Shown here in pieces: positions 11,523-24,951 of a stretch of 64,000 nt of DNA. Origin of the DNA: Camillea tinctor (taxonomy: Eukaryota; Ascomycota; Sordariomycetes; Xylariales; Xylariaceae); assembly GCA_022578605.1 (NCBI GenBank), contig MU394085.1:335142-399141 (forward strand), written 5' to 3'. The notes under the pieces were generated by a model that saw only the letters and a program-made list of their open reading frames with translations, was not told where the DNA came from and ran no database searches. The first letter of the stretch is position 1. Each line of letters opens with the position of its first letter. A program made the translations under genes and the position numbers.

Positions 11523-12768
11523 GGTTTCATATACGAGACGGAGTTGGGATCAAAAACGGGTAGTCTTTCTTTGGTGTTGAAGCTCGGGCCAGCCAATATA
11601 CGTGAGATGGAAGATCGTATCGTATCTGAGTAGTAGTGTACAGGGTATTTTATACAAGAATGGAATTGAGTAAGACGAAGAAAGAAGGGAACAAAGAGTT
11701 CAGTATAGCGAAGTGCCAGTGCTAGGAAGAAATGGTGAGAAAAAAAAAGAGAGAGAAGCGACAGTAAAATAATAATAAAAAAAGATGAGAGAGGATAACA
11801 CGATCGAATATTTCGCTATGACGGAGGACTGAGCTTTAAGTTGGAGCTGATGTGGACAAGCTACGCCATACCTTTTACGAATACACCCCCCCAAAAAAAA
11901 AGGTGTCCTGAGCCCCCCCTGGACCTAGTAACTCAGCGGCAGGTTCCAGGGGGGCTTATCCTTGCATCACGTCCCGAATGGGTCCACTCAGAATACCCCA
12001 CTATGGGTCCCGTCCAGTGATCGGAGTCGTTAATCGGGGCGTCTGCTCATCCCGGGTCCCGACATGCCACAAGCCTAAACTCTTTTACCTATGGGAACAC
12101 GGGAACACAGAACTTGAAGGTCAAGGGTGTTCAATTTTCAGCTATTTAATTGGCCCATCTATGCTACTACAAGCCGCCACATCCCGGCTTGTCTGCCTGT
12201 CCGAAATGCGATTCTCGCAAGTTTACGTATTACCTGTACCTATCTATCCATGTAATATACTTATATACCTAGATGCAATACGTCTGACATGTCACTACTT
12301 ATAACCTCTCAGACTGATAGGTTTTATATTGTATCTTCAACTAGCAACAACCAGCCCTACTACAGCCGCTGAATCTGACATAATCTTAATACTTATTTGT
12401 AGGCCAAGACATTTAGAATCCTAATGTAACCAGAGCGATTCACCTACGAGTGAGGATTGATCCAATGGCCGATTCATTCTCGGTCCACGGCTGCATAACT
12501 ATATATATTGAGCGTCCACTGCAGTAGCCCTCACGTCAAGGCATCTAAAAATAGCCAGACAGTTAATCAGCCGTGCGACAAAAGGGGGTGTGCTGAGAGC
12601 GCATATATAAGTGAAGCTTCTGTTCATTTAGGCGTCCTGTCATCATTTACAAGATGTAAACGCTTCTATGTTTGGTCCGGCAGGACCTCGAATATAAACA
12701 TTCCTATAAATACAGCCGGCCTTATCATTTTACAAATATTTACAACTGCTTGTCACGAACCTGGTAAT
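11523..12768. other. Divergent promoter region
   Basis: Separates the MFS gene (-) from the membrane protein gene (+). It contains poly-A/poly-T tracts, a GC-rich hairpin at 11911-11956 and, near 12499, a TATATATATT stretch. An in-frame ATG at 12508 could extend the downstream gene, but the extension is AT-rich and unlike coding sequence. Confidence 0.5.
11911..11956. repeat. GC-rich inverted repeat (hairpin)
   Basis: AGCCCCCCCTGGA and TTCCAGGGGGGCT form a 12-bp stem (one C-run length difference) around a loop of about 20 nt. It lies about 390 bp upstream of the MFS start codon, next to C and A homopolymer runs. It may be structural or regulatory; no known element matches. Confidence 0.6.
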
Positions 12769-13734
12769 ATGTGCATGCGTATACTATCTCGACTCTACTG
12801 GCTACTCCTTTTCCTCGCTGCTCCAACCCCGATCCTATGCAGCAATACCTTCACCAGGTACGAAGAAGGGTCGTGTCAACTCATTGGGGACCCCGACATC
12901 TACGGAATCGGCGTCCGGGTCAGCTATTATCTCATATTTACTGCTGGTATAGTGGCCACAGCTGCCAAGAGCAACAAAGGCATCGATGACTGCCTCAAAG
13001 GAGTCAATATAGTCTTCCTAGCCGTCAACATAGTCCTGCTGCGAAACGCAGTAAGTGGGAGCTTCGCCGTCGTCGAATACACCATCTCGTACAACCTGGC
13101 TTTCGTACCCTACATATCCCTGGTGCCAGGCCTGATACGCGGCAATGGTAACGTCGCGGCCTGGGGTGCTTTCTGCACCCTCTTCGGCCTGGGTTGCATT
13201 TTCCCGCCATGGCTCTACAGGGACCTGATCGGCCAGGGCCAGAAACCCGACTGCCCCTCTATCAAGGTGTACGCAGCTACCAACCTCGACTTATCCAAAA
13301 ACGTCGGTGCTATCCGAGGCGTGATCGTGTTTTGGATTATAGTTGCGCCGTTTTTCTTTGTAGCCGGATTTTTCTTGATCATATCGAGCGTAAAGGGTGC
13401 GAAAACTCTCGGCGAGACTACCCCTAGCCACCTGATCCAGAAGGTCATGCATACACTTAAACTGCTAGACTCTCATAAGAGAAGAAAGGCTATATCTGTA
13501 AAATCACGAATACCTCTCTTCGTAGTTTGCGTTGGCTTGGGTGCATTCTCAGCCGCTACGGTCGAAAGCATACTAGTGCAGAACAACATCGAGTTATCAG
13601 GTGCTGAATTCACCAGCACGAATCAACTAATACCGTTCCTTGTTGGGCTGTTCACCTTGATATCTACCGTGTGGGATGTCTGTCTTGAGTTATATTCTCC
13701 AGCTAAGGGCAAAAATGAAAGGAACCCGTGCTAA
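12769..13734 (+). CDS. Fungal polytopic membrane protein, unknown function
   Basis: Single exon, 321 residues from the ATG at 12769. I chose this start because it opens a classic signal-type segment (RLYWLLLFLAAPTPILCS); the in-frame ATG at 12508 adds 87 residues of unbiased sequence. Six to seven hydrophobic helices follow. The stretch DPDIYGIGVRVSYYL near the N-terminus is a hallmark of a common ascomycete membrane protein family of unknown function, in which (N/D)PDI-GIGVR is well conserved. A cytosolic basic loop (DSHKRRKAISVKSR) precedes the last two helices. Codons end mostly in C/G. No catalytic residues are evident. Confidence 0.75.
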   Translation: MCMRILSRLYWLLLFLAAPTPILCSNTFTRYEEGSCQLIGDPDIYGIGVRVSYYLIFTAGIVATAAKSNKGIDDCLKGVNIVFLAVNIVLLRNAVSGSFAVVEYTISYNLAFVPYISLVPGLIRGNGNVAAWGAFCTLFGLGCIFPPWLYRDLIGQGQKPDCPSIKVYAATNLDLSKNVGAIRGVIVFWIIVAPFFFVAGFFLIISSVKGAKTLGETTPSHLIQKVMHTLKLLDSHKRRKAISVKSRIPLFVVCVGLGAFSAATVESILVQNNIELSGAEFTSTNQLIPFLVGLFTLISTVWDVCLELYSPAKGKNERNPC

Positions 13735-14112
13735 GATATAGAGCATCAAGTTTATAGTTACGTATCAAGGGGGTTGAACTGATGAAACGAGATGTTGTCT
13801 ATGCATTATCATACTGCCTGAAATAGAGATAAAATGAACCATTCTCAAGCACTCATATCAAAAGATATGACAGTATGTAGCCTAGTATACTAGCCAAATG
13901 CAAGGTAAACCTCACTTCCAAAGCGTCAACAGAGGTAACAGTATACTTCATGCCCAATGTCTACCTCAGAACGTATAATGACGCTCTACCCCAATCTTCG
14001 AATATCGACGTCGAGGATAACCACCTAACCTAAGTAAATATACACACCACATCCCACTCTCTCATCATACCCTAAGCCCATAACCCACTACCCCCATCCA
14101 GAATCCCCCGTC
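13735..14112. other. Convergent 3' intergenic region
   Basis: Only the 3' flanks of two convergent genes. The end near 14040-14130 is C-rich. Nothing else is seen. Confidence 0.5.
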
Positions 14113-14699
14113 TTAAAACCCCCCACCCCCACAATCCTCAAACTTCCCCTCCGGCTGCGACACCGCAGGCGGCGGCCGTACAAGCGCGTATTCCATCTGC
14201 GCACCCCGTCCGCAATCCCGCGTGCTTACAGCGAGGTACTGGCCCGGCAAGCTCGCAAACGTGGGTCCCGGGACGGAGTGGCGCTCGCAGGTAGCAGCAG
14301 GCGGGTTCGCGCCGTCAGAGGACGACGACGAAGACCACACGTCGTCGTTCGAGGGCGCTGCGCCGACGGGGGCGTAGCGCGCGCGGCGGCGGCACCTCCC
14401 GACGAGCCAGAGGCCGGTGGCGAAGCAGAAGGCTTTCCAGATGGCGCGGGGGGTGGGTTGCGGCGGGTTTTATCTACGTAAAAGGGGGCAGGGAGTTGGG
14501 TTAGGTGTTGGCGTCGGTATGGTGACGGAGACTGACCTCGGTAGCAGTGGAATATGAGGGATGACCAGAACAGGACGACGACGACTGCGAGCCAGACGAT
14601 TATCGCGATGAGCCACCATGCGAGGATAGCGTTGGGCGGATCGCGGGTGTCGTCGTAGTTGCTTCGCTGAATGATCGCTAATCTGGGTAGCGCCGCCAT
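14113..14699 (-). CDS. Small membrane protein, unknown function
   Basis: Modelled as exons 14699-14537 and 14432-14113, 160 residues. Exon 1 encodes a short head and a strong membrane helix (AILAWWLIAIIVWLAVVVVLFW). Exon 2 was placed by codon bias: the frame reading AFCFATGLWLVGRCRRR, then a Ser-rich stretch and a Gly-rich end, has almost all G/C third positions. The competing frame reached from the nearby CGTAG acceptor does not. The chosen donor is GTCAGT and the acceptor is the less typical GGAAAG; the joined frame stays open. With the TACGTAG acceptor the protein would instead read into a Pro/Arg-rich frame ending at 14226. The gene is probably real, but its 3' half is uncertain. Confidence 0.55.
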
Positions 14700-15542
14700 G
14701 AATACTTATACCGCGCCCAATATGTAATAAGAGAGCAAAAAAAAACTAAAAAAAACTTGAGAAGATTGCTGAAGAACGTCAGGGAGTGAGCCGCGACTCA
14801 AATGTTTTTTTATTCCTGGAAGAACTTGTCATAAATAGGAGCGTATAATCTTCACGTCCCGCGTGAACCGGGTAGTAGTGCCGTTATATGGGTATTAGAT
14901 TGAATGTTTGTGGCGCGTTTTAGTATTCTTTCTAGATATTTACCATCCATCCGGTTGGCGTTGAGGTCGTTTTTGGTTGGACCGTGTCTACGTGGTTTGG
15001 TCCTATCATGTGTCGCCGATGAGCTTAGGTCCCGATGACGTTGACTAGGCGAGGTGGAAAAGACGCCCCCATACTTGAATTCCCTATAAAGACTGCTTTT
15101 ATTATAAATACGGCATTCGTTTCAGTGTTGTTTACCTTGTTGTCCAACTCTGTTGCGTAGGTGATCATGTTGGAGTAGTGCAAGTTGCTACTTCAAGAGG
15201 CGGCGTTCTGTGAATCCTTGTTGTGGCTGGCACAGGTGCCGGTGCCGATGTCACGCAAGTTGCTTTTGCAAATGTGACCTATGATATGCTACATCTAATT
15301 GCCGATCTGTGTGTGACGCCTAGAGTTAGAGGGGCATGAAGACTTGTTCAGAATTTCTTGGTCAAACTTATCTCAGCCTATAGTATACCCCTATTGCAGT
15401 CCTATTGTACCCCTATTTTTGTTTTGCAAATTCGCGTATCAGAACGGAACTCTCCATTACCTACAAAAAAAGAGAACCAAACGTTAGGAATAAGGGTTTC
15501 AATTCTTGACCATATTTCAGAACCCTTCACTGATGTCTTTCC
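14700..15542. other. Intergenic region
   Basis: Upstream side of the small membrane protein gene and downstream side of the amidohydrolase gene, both on the minus strand. No ORF with coding character. Confidence 0.5.
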
Positions 15543-17105
15543 TTAGACCCTCTCATTTTCAATCATCGCCTTGGTATTCAAATACATAGCATTGATAGCA
15601 TATTCTTCTCCCATTTTGAAATCAAGTGTCTTTAGTTTCCCCATCAGTGTATCTCGACTCGCCATAACCTCCTTAGCAATATCCTTCCAAGTTAAGTGCT
15701 TCCCTGGTGTCACAATACTCTTTGATGGCACAGGGGCAGGGGCAACGGTGACGTTAAGTAGTTTTCCTTCGGCTTTCCTTACGACACCATCTATGATCAC
15801 CATCTCGATGTCACGATGGCTGCTGTGAAGAACAATCGCCGCAACCGGGTTCTCCTCTGCCGCAACAAGCATAGATGGGCTTCCGCTGTCGAATACGAGG
15901 ATGTCTGCCTTCATCCCCTCTTTCAGACTTCCGATTTCATCACTCAGTCCCGCAGCTTTCGCGCCGCCGAGAGTGCCAAGGTTGAATACCTTCTCAACAT
16001 TTATTCCAACATGGCGAGACCACTGCCCCTTCTCGGCCAATTTCAGGCCTCTTTCTGCTCGGGCGGTCTGAAGTGTCATCCTCATCTGTTCCGGGATCCC
16101 ACAGGCTCCCCAGCTGTGGCAATCAACCCCGATGCTGGCGTTGTCATAGTGGTCGTCTCTGAGAGCCACCGGCATAGATCCCATCTGCAACTCCGTATTG
16201 GCCGTACTGCTAATACATGCACCAGATTTCTTATATAATGCACCGTCATTTTCATGTGGCCAGGTCGCGTGGCTGAGAAGAATATCGGGACCTAAGAGGC
16301 CGTGTCCATCCAGAATTTGCACGCCACTCGGATTGGACCCTAGCATCTTTCCACCAACAGCGTGTGTTGTTATAAGCTTAGCCTTCCCCTTGGCGGGATC
16401 GCGAAGGTCAGCATAGTAAGGTTTGAGCGTCTCTCCAGGCACGTATATGTTATCCATAGCATACCCTATATGGACTAACCCATTCCCGTAGGGCCCAGCT
16501 TTAGCGAGCTCCTGATATGTTGTAAGGTTTTGCTCCGAGAAGTGATCATCCTCGAGTTTCCAAGGATTGGTTGAGACGAGCCGTTTAGCCGGACAATAGC
16601 AGTAAATCTCTCTCACTCCAGCAGTAAGAACAGCCTGGATAGCCGCTTGTGCTGTTATTCCGTTTTAGTTCAGTTATGTCCAAGCAGATAGATTCCACGT
16701 ACGATGATCAGGAGTTATGTTACAGCTCGAGTGATCGACGATAGTGGTCGTACCGGCGTCAATCGACTCGAGAGCCCCCGCCAATTGACCCCAGAACAAA
16801 TCTTCCTTTGACCATAACCCTCCAGAGAAATTACCAGTTGGTAGATATTCGATGAGAGTGTGGTTCGCATGTAAACCCTTATACTGAGACTGCCACAGGT
16901 GACGATGTGTATCGATGAAACCGGGACTGACGACCTTCCCGTTACAGTCCACAATTTCAGTCTTCGAATCTACCTGGATGTTTTTGCCGATCTTGGCGAT
17001 ACGTTGGCCCTTTATGAGCAGGTCAGAGACAGTTGGAGCCACATGATTTTCTTCATCATGGAGCAACAACGTGCCTCCTTGAAGTAAGATAGATTTTTCA
17101 GTCAT
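15543..17105 (-). CDS. Amidohydrolase, TrzA/AtzA (chlorohydrolase/deaminase) type
   Basis: Two exons, 17105-16703 and 16651-15543, give 503 residues. The intron (GTACGT...AACAG) has consistent phase. The N-terminal beta-sandwich part leads into the metal motif VSPGFIDTHRH, with His67 and His69 as the HxH metal ligands. Later elements are a His in LITTHAVG, a His-containing loop LLSHATWPHEN and the catalytic Asp in IGVDCHSWG, followed by EQMRMTLQTAR. This order is that of metal-dependent deaminases and chlorohydrolases such as cytosine/guanine deaminases and AtzA/TrzA-like enzymes, which hydrolyse C-N or C-Cl bonds on heterocycles. The ending KADILVF and MVIIDGVVRKAEGKLL is typical for the family. 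The substrate cannot be read from sequence. It is divergent from, but 3 kb away from, the P450 gene. Confidence 0.88.
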
Positions 17106-18325
17106 CGTATAGCAGAAGTATTTGAATTGGGTTTGATGAGTGGCCTAGTGAGGATTCAGGAATGAATATCTTTCCCACCAAGCATTCTTTTAAACTGTAT
17201 GTATGAACACGGAAGCTAGCGCTAGGACGCGGGGTTAATAACAATATCTCCTGTCGCCGCGTTACCAACCCGAGTAACGTGGAGGGGATTTCCTCATCGG
17301 CTTCTCTCAAAAATCAGATGTGCATCTCACGACACCCCTATCTCAGAAGCGTATTAATAATATTAGTATCGATTTGGGCTTTGTATCACTCTAATTCGTG
17401 CAAGACTTGCGGGGTCTCAATTACTAAGTCGAAGTCGCGTGTAATGAGTATACTCGGTCCTCGGAGGCCGAAGAGACAAGTTTATAAATCACCTCTAGAC
17501 TTGGCAAACTACATATGTTTCCGACCCCGAGCTATGTATGCGGAGACGGCGGGGTTACCGGATCCAGGCCCGGCTCAAGTTAGTTATCTCCAGTTATATC
17601 ACATAACCATTATAGCAGTTTGACTTATTGTTTAAGTATAACTTAGATGCATTGACAAGTTTCACCCGTGTTGTGATTTGGTATTGTCTTATCTAGGATC
17701 CGAATGAAGATAATGAGGACCAAATATGATGACTTAGTTGTAATAGGAAGGCTTTGCTTATTGTAGTTAAGTTGTCAAAAAGTAGGAAAGATTAGCTGGT
17801 TCTACTGCTTGATTGAAGTGATATATGCTAAGTTATCGTGCAGATATGAAATTACATCAGTCTTGTAACGTTCCAGGAAACCGGGTAACACATACAATAT
17901 AGAATTGAAGAACGATGACTAGTCGATCATTAGAGAGCTTTTCCCTTATGGCTCAACTATCGCCAAACCCGTTTTTGTGACAGGTCTACGTATCACAGGG
18001 ATCAAGATTATGGGGGTAGAAATTGGCGTGTTGCTTTAACGAAGCTGATTTCAATATCATCGTAGCTGATATACACGTTTAGTATACCAAGTAGACTTCA
18101 TTGCATGTATAGCTATGAGACACAAGATGATAACTATTTATCTGTGATGAAGAATAAGGTTATAAATTCCAACTGATCATGGCATAATTCGATATGCCCC
18201 TCCCTATACAGTTCTTCATACGAGAACGACATTAGTAGTATTTGAAGGGCTAGGAGTTGGTGATTTGAGTAGAATAGTACTCTAGGATGGAAGCCCACCG
18301 TAAAATATACTCAAAGAGAACGCTC

Positions 18326-18375
18326 GGAGCCCCTTTTCAGGAGATCTTCAGGAGCCCCTTTTCAGGAGATCTTCA
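18326..18375. repeat. Perfect tandem repeat, 2 x 25 bp
   Basis: Two identical 25-bp units (18326-18350 and 18351-18375), each beginning GGAGCCCCTT and ending GATCTTCA. The exact identity inside an otherwise decayed spacer implies a recent duplication. Confidence 0.9.
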
Positions 18376-20216
18376 GTGATTATTCATCATCCAATAGTAA
18401 CTGCCCGTTTCCCATCTTTCTTACCGTCTTGCGCACCTCCTTACTCGCTTGACACTTTATGCCCTAGGCACACGAATCGATTTGTGACATGTGATCTGTT
18501 GGAGTGAGACGATAAGTGGGGGAAAGGATAAAGTGTATTAGTCCAGGTGAGAGTCTAGAAGAGCGTAAGCCTGCTATGTATATACATGTAGTAGTAGTAT
18601 AGTACCGTGTAGCGGGGTAGTAACCCCATATTCCAACATGACCAACACGTGGGCCACTGGCTTATTTACCAACTTCAAAGTCTTCAGTATACCATTCTTG
18701 TCGAAATGTTTCAGATGCTACTAGATTTTCTTTATTGATTTGAAATAGTGTTCGTATACAACATAGGTAGTAGAAGTTAGTATTAGCTACCAGATATGGT
18801 TGTATGCTATTTTGGATATCACAAACCCTAAGCTTTATAATTAGTAGTTACATTGTTCATTATTTTCGACGAAGCAGTTTTGATACATAAGACATCATAC
18901 ATCCTCCGACCACTTAAAGGCAAGACATGTCTGGTCGTTTGATATGGGAGGTAAAACAACGACTTGACGTATCTTGGCAGCCCATATCATTCCTTTCAAT
19001 GTCTTTGTTGACCCAGATAGCCTACCGCTAGCCCTTATACAAATGTGCCAAACTAATCCATATTAGTGATTACTAAATATGAGGCAAGGGTCCTGCTGGG
19101 GTATTCATACGCTAACGATGGGTCTTGAAAAATTGATCATATAGTCGCAAGTAATGTAGCTCTCTCGAGACAGTCATTCGTTTTTGTGTTTAGTAGGAGA
19201 TGTTGCTATTTGAACATTTAAGCATAATCTATGAGGAACAATAATCGGGATAAGTCACGCGGTATATTGCAGAGAATAATTACCCCTGCCCAACTTTCAT
19301 AGTTATAGTTGAAGGATTTTCATGAAGCATATAGGCCAAATTTGGACACTATCTCTTTCCAAAATATTGAGATTTACCCTAAATCATGCATTGCACCAAA
19401 CCCGAATCCCGCATAACTAGCAGTCGCAGCATCTACTAGTTACCTTCATTATATTATTAGTGTAGATCTTCTGCATATGATCTTGCGGCTGCACGATGCT
19501 ACTCGCTTTTCTGTGGGCGATCGTATATGCTAGCAATAATAGTTCAACTTAGCGACCATTATCCTGGCCTACTAAGCAATACACAATATTTGTGATGTCA
19601 GACGGGTTTTTTGACCTTTGGTTGGCCAAATTTTGCACTTGGCCAAGCCATGTGGCGAGCTGAATCATCCCATTGAAACCTCAACACCAATTCTTTTTGG
19701 AGTGCTTCCTTTCTCGTCGCTCAACAGAATGCTGCTATCCGATATTGTCACACTACGACAGCAGCACTTTCACCCAGAGTCGTAGGAAATAGGAAATGCT
19801 CCAAGCTGGCGTTTTTCATAACAATGTTTCGATGAGATGGATATATATGTATGGGCTGCCTTAGCAACCTACTTAATCATAGTCTAAGGTAATCTAAGAC
19901 TATGTTTCTAGTCCAATATTGATAATGACCAGCCTCTCCTCTGCACCATTGCTAGCTGAACGGCAGATCCCCATGCGACCTTGCCGCTTCTGACAGATCA
20001 CAGTGCTTCTATTGGACAATACATGCAAGGCAGGTCTAGCTGTAAGACAAGACAAGTACCGAGCGATCTCAAAGAAACTGTGACGTGGATAGCAGCGCAT
20101 GTGTTCCGACACGCGGGTAAGGTAGAATCAATAGTTCCCTATCCTAGTTTTAGTATGTAGAAAATATAACCAAGCAGGTCCCTCCGCAGTAGGAGTCCTG
20201 AGAGATCCCCTTCGCC

Positions 20217-20223
20217 TTTTATA
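20217..20223 (+). promoter_or_regulatory. TATA-like box of the P450 gene
   Basis: TTTATAT lies 17-23 bases before the P450 ATG. If it acts as a TATA box the leader would be very short, so it may instead be chance AT-rich sequence. Confidence 0.3.
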
Positions 20224-20239
20224 TCACACACGAAGCAAC

Positions 20240-21710
20240 ATGTCTCAACCTATCCCGCAGCCGCCCGGAGTACCTCTACTGGGAAACATTTTTGACGTCG
20301 ACCCTAACAATACCTGGGCCTCGCTAAAGAAGCTCTCAGAGAAGTACGGAGAAATATTTCAGATTAAAGTCCTCGGGCACACAGTAGTCTTTGTCGCGGG
20401 TGCAGCACTCGCAGAAGAAATATGCGATGAGAAACGGTTCCGGAAGTACGTAGGTGGCCCGATAGTCGAGATTCGCTACGCTGTACACGATGCTCTCTTC
20501 ACGGCTTTCGATCATGAGGCAAGCTGGGGCATTGCTCACCGCATCATTGCCCCGACGCTGTCCCCGCAAGCCCTAGTAGAACATTTTACTGAGATGCGGG
20601 ATGTTGCCAGCGAGCTCATCGTCAAGTGGAAAGCTCTGGGAAACAAGAATGAGGTCTCGGCGGTTGGACAGTTGAATAGATTGAATCTGGAGGCGACTGT
20701 ATTGACGCTGTATGGAAAGAAGCTCAACTGCCTCGAGGGACCTGAGCATCCTATGCTGAAAGGAAGTAAGTAGCTTCAATAATGCCAGATGTAGTTGGGG
20801 CAATTTATTTGGTATATAGAACGAGATACTAACTCTGAATAACACAGTGGAGGACTCCACCTCAGAAGCCATGAAGCGTCCAACTAGACCCGGCCTCCTC
20901 AACTGGCTAGTGTACGGTAGCAAATTCAAGACAGGCACCAAGACGATGCGCACCTTCGCGAAGGAGATGGTGACTCACCGCAAGGAGAACCCGACGCCGC
21001 GGCAAGACCTTCTCGCCGCCCTCCTGAATGCCAAGGACCCCGATACGGGCACCGCTCTGACCGAGTCTCAGGTCATCGACGAGATCGTGTCTATGCCAAT
21101 CGGCAGCAGCACAGCGCCAGCGCTGCTCGCAACGGCCATATACTTCCTGCTGCGCAACCCGGAGGTCATAACGCGGGCGCGCGAGGAGCTAGATTCCGTG
21201 ATAGGGCAGGGGACAGGCGAGTTCACGCACGCGCACCTCGCGCAGCTGCCGTACATAGAGGGCATCGTGCGCGAGTCGCTGCGGCTGTCGTTTGCGGCGC
21301 CAGGGTTCAACATCGAGCCGATCCCGCGGGCGGGCGGGAAGGACAAGAGCCCCGTGCTGCTCGGGGGCGGCAAGTACCAGGTGGCGCACAACCAGGCGAT
21401 GATCGTGGTGCTGGCGGGCGTGAACCGCGACCCGGCCGTGTTCGAGGAGCCGCTCGCGTTCCGCCCCGAGCGCATGATGGGCGCGGCGTTCGAGGCGCTG
21501 CCCGCGGGCGTCAAGAAGTGGTTCGGCAACGGCAAGCGTGAGTGCATCGGCAAGCACTGGGCCTGGCAGTGGAGCATGACTACGCTGGCGAAGCTGCTCA
21601 TGGAGGTGGACTTTGAGATGGTGGATCCAGACTACAAGCTTGAGCAGGACGGGTGGTTCAACCTACGGCCGGTGGACTTCAACGTCAGGGTGAAGCCGAG
21701 GGCTAGCTAA
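20240..21710 (+). CDS. Stand-alone cytochrome P450, CYP505/BM3-like heme domain
   Basis: Two exons, 20240-20765 and 20848-21710, give 462 residues. The N-terminus (PIPQPPGVPLLGNIFDVDP) has no membrane anchor and matches the soluble heme domain of self-sufficient CYP505/BM3-type enzymes. The K-helix ESLR is at 318-321, the PERF-type motif FRPERM near 380, and the heme loop FGNGKRECIGK puts the axial Cys at 408. The protein stops right after the heme domain, so the reductase half of CYP505 is absent and no reductase ORF follows; electrons would have to come from a separate reductase. The I-helix reads MPIGSSTAPA at 261-264: the acidic residue before the conserved Thr in (A/G)GxET is Ser. That change may alter oxygen activation or signal a non-monooxygenase reaction. 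The substrate is unknown. Confidence 0.88.
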
Positions 21711-22416
21711 ACTAAATAGGATGGTTAAATAGGAACCATGTAACATCGGGTGGTGGCTGTTAGCAATACTGCGCGTAGATTGCTGTGGCTCTTTAATAAT
21801 GATGAACGAGTTGATGTCTTCAGATCTCTTAGAATCTTGCCTTCATGCTATATCTATGTAGTCAAGCAGAACTTGATCTTCTGAGACCCCCTGGAATGGC
21901 AAGCGGTGTGTTCTGTTCTAGCCTACGAGGTTATTTAGTTATGTGTTCGTGTGGTTCTCATGAGCTGTAGTTATAAGACGTAAGCGGGCCTGATTTGGCG
22001 GTATTCCGCGTGCGTTGTCCAGGTCTACATAAACAAACGCATCCTTCATCTAGCTTGTAAGACTAGATGGAGAAAATACGGGTCAATGCCATTAATCCTC
22101 GACCAATACTTGTGACGATATAATCGAAAATTATAAGCGAACTAGCTAGTTATGCTTCTAGCCATAGGATAAACAGAGTTGATCGGGTAGAGTCAGCAGC
22201 TAGGGCTTTCAGCTATTCCGGAGATTAGGGATACCACCGCGACGGGACCTCTTCTGCAAGGGGTTATGATCTGGCCCTCAACATAATGCTCACTTTCGAC
22301 AATGGCTTAGACACGGCCCCTCGAATCCGCCTACTTATTATTCTCCCGTCCACTTCGACTTTCCTCCTATAAACCTGTATCTTTACACGGTTATTGCCCA
22401 TTACATGCGATAAACC
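21711..22416. other. Spacer between P450 and carboxylesterase
   Basis: Same-strand spacer with no coding signal. CTATAAA at 22368-22374 may serve the esterase promoter. Confidence 0.4.
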
Positions 22417-24385
<1,969 letters not shown>

Positions 24386-24705
24386 GGATAAGGGGTATCG
24401 ACCGCTATCGCTTCTACTAAGGTCCCATACCTTACGCACCTAGGTAATGGATTATATATAATAGGGGGGTTTCTTCCCTTTATATAGTCTGCGACACATC
24501 CTCAATATATTTATTTCCTTGCGCACTTGTAGGAGAGAAGTGTTATAAAGTACCATATCGCAGTGTGACCATGTGAGTATGGAGCCGGTTTACAATACTC
24601 TTCTCCCCATAATTAGGTATTTATGTTATAATATAGGAAATAGATTTTCTAACTAATTTCTCTAGAAGTTAGCCGTCATTGAGGCACAGCACGGTCTAGA
24701 GTAAG
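24386..24705. other. Spacer after the esterase gene
   Basis: Short AT-rich 3' flank; nothing recognisable. Confidence 0.4.
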
Positions 24706-24951
24706 ATGCAGATTTCCCAGATAATCATGCCCTTGCTTGGCTGGTTTATGGTTTTAATATCGCCCAATAGTCGGTGTCTTACGACTAAAACGTCAGCAGG
24801 CAATGTAGTTCCAGCAGCCTTTGACTATGGCCTTGGTGAAGGGGCGTACATGGACGGCTCAAGGCAGGCAGAGATGGGTGCTAAGGCAAGGGACCCTGTG
24901 ACGCAGAAGTTGGTCGAGAAGGATACGGCGGTATACAGCCAGATCAAGTGA
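24706..24951 (+). CDS. Possible small secreted protein or gene fragment
   Basis: An intact 81-codon ORF. The first 24 residues (QISQIIMPLLGWFMVLIS) could act as a signal peptide. The rest is hydrophilic (FDYGLGEGAYMDGSRQAEMG) with no cysteine pairs, so it does not look like a typical disulfide-rich effector. Codon use in the second half is more gene-like than in the surrounding AT-rich DNA. I do not recognise a family. It may be a real small gene, or the end of an older gene whose upstream part was lost. Confidence 0.3.
   Translation: MQISQIIMPLLGWFMVLISPNSRCLTTKTSAGNVVPAAFDYGLGEGAYMDGSRQAEMGAKARDPVTQKLVEKDTAVYSQIK

Larger units (their letters stand above)
17106..20239. other. 3.1 kb AT-rich gene-free spacer
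   Basis: Divergent spacer between amidohydrolase (-) and P450 (+). It is rich in TA steps and stops in every frame. An ORF at 17279-17623 has no family resemblance. A 25-bp perfect tandem repeat lies at 18326-18375. It could hold promoters or a decayed repeat; no transposon domain is recognisable. Confidence 0.5.

Noticed and set aside
12508..12768. 87-codon N-terminal extension of the membrane protein gene
   Set aside because: The extension lacks codon bias and would bury a clear signal-type start at 12769.
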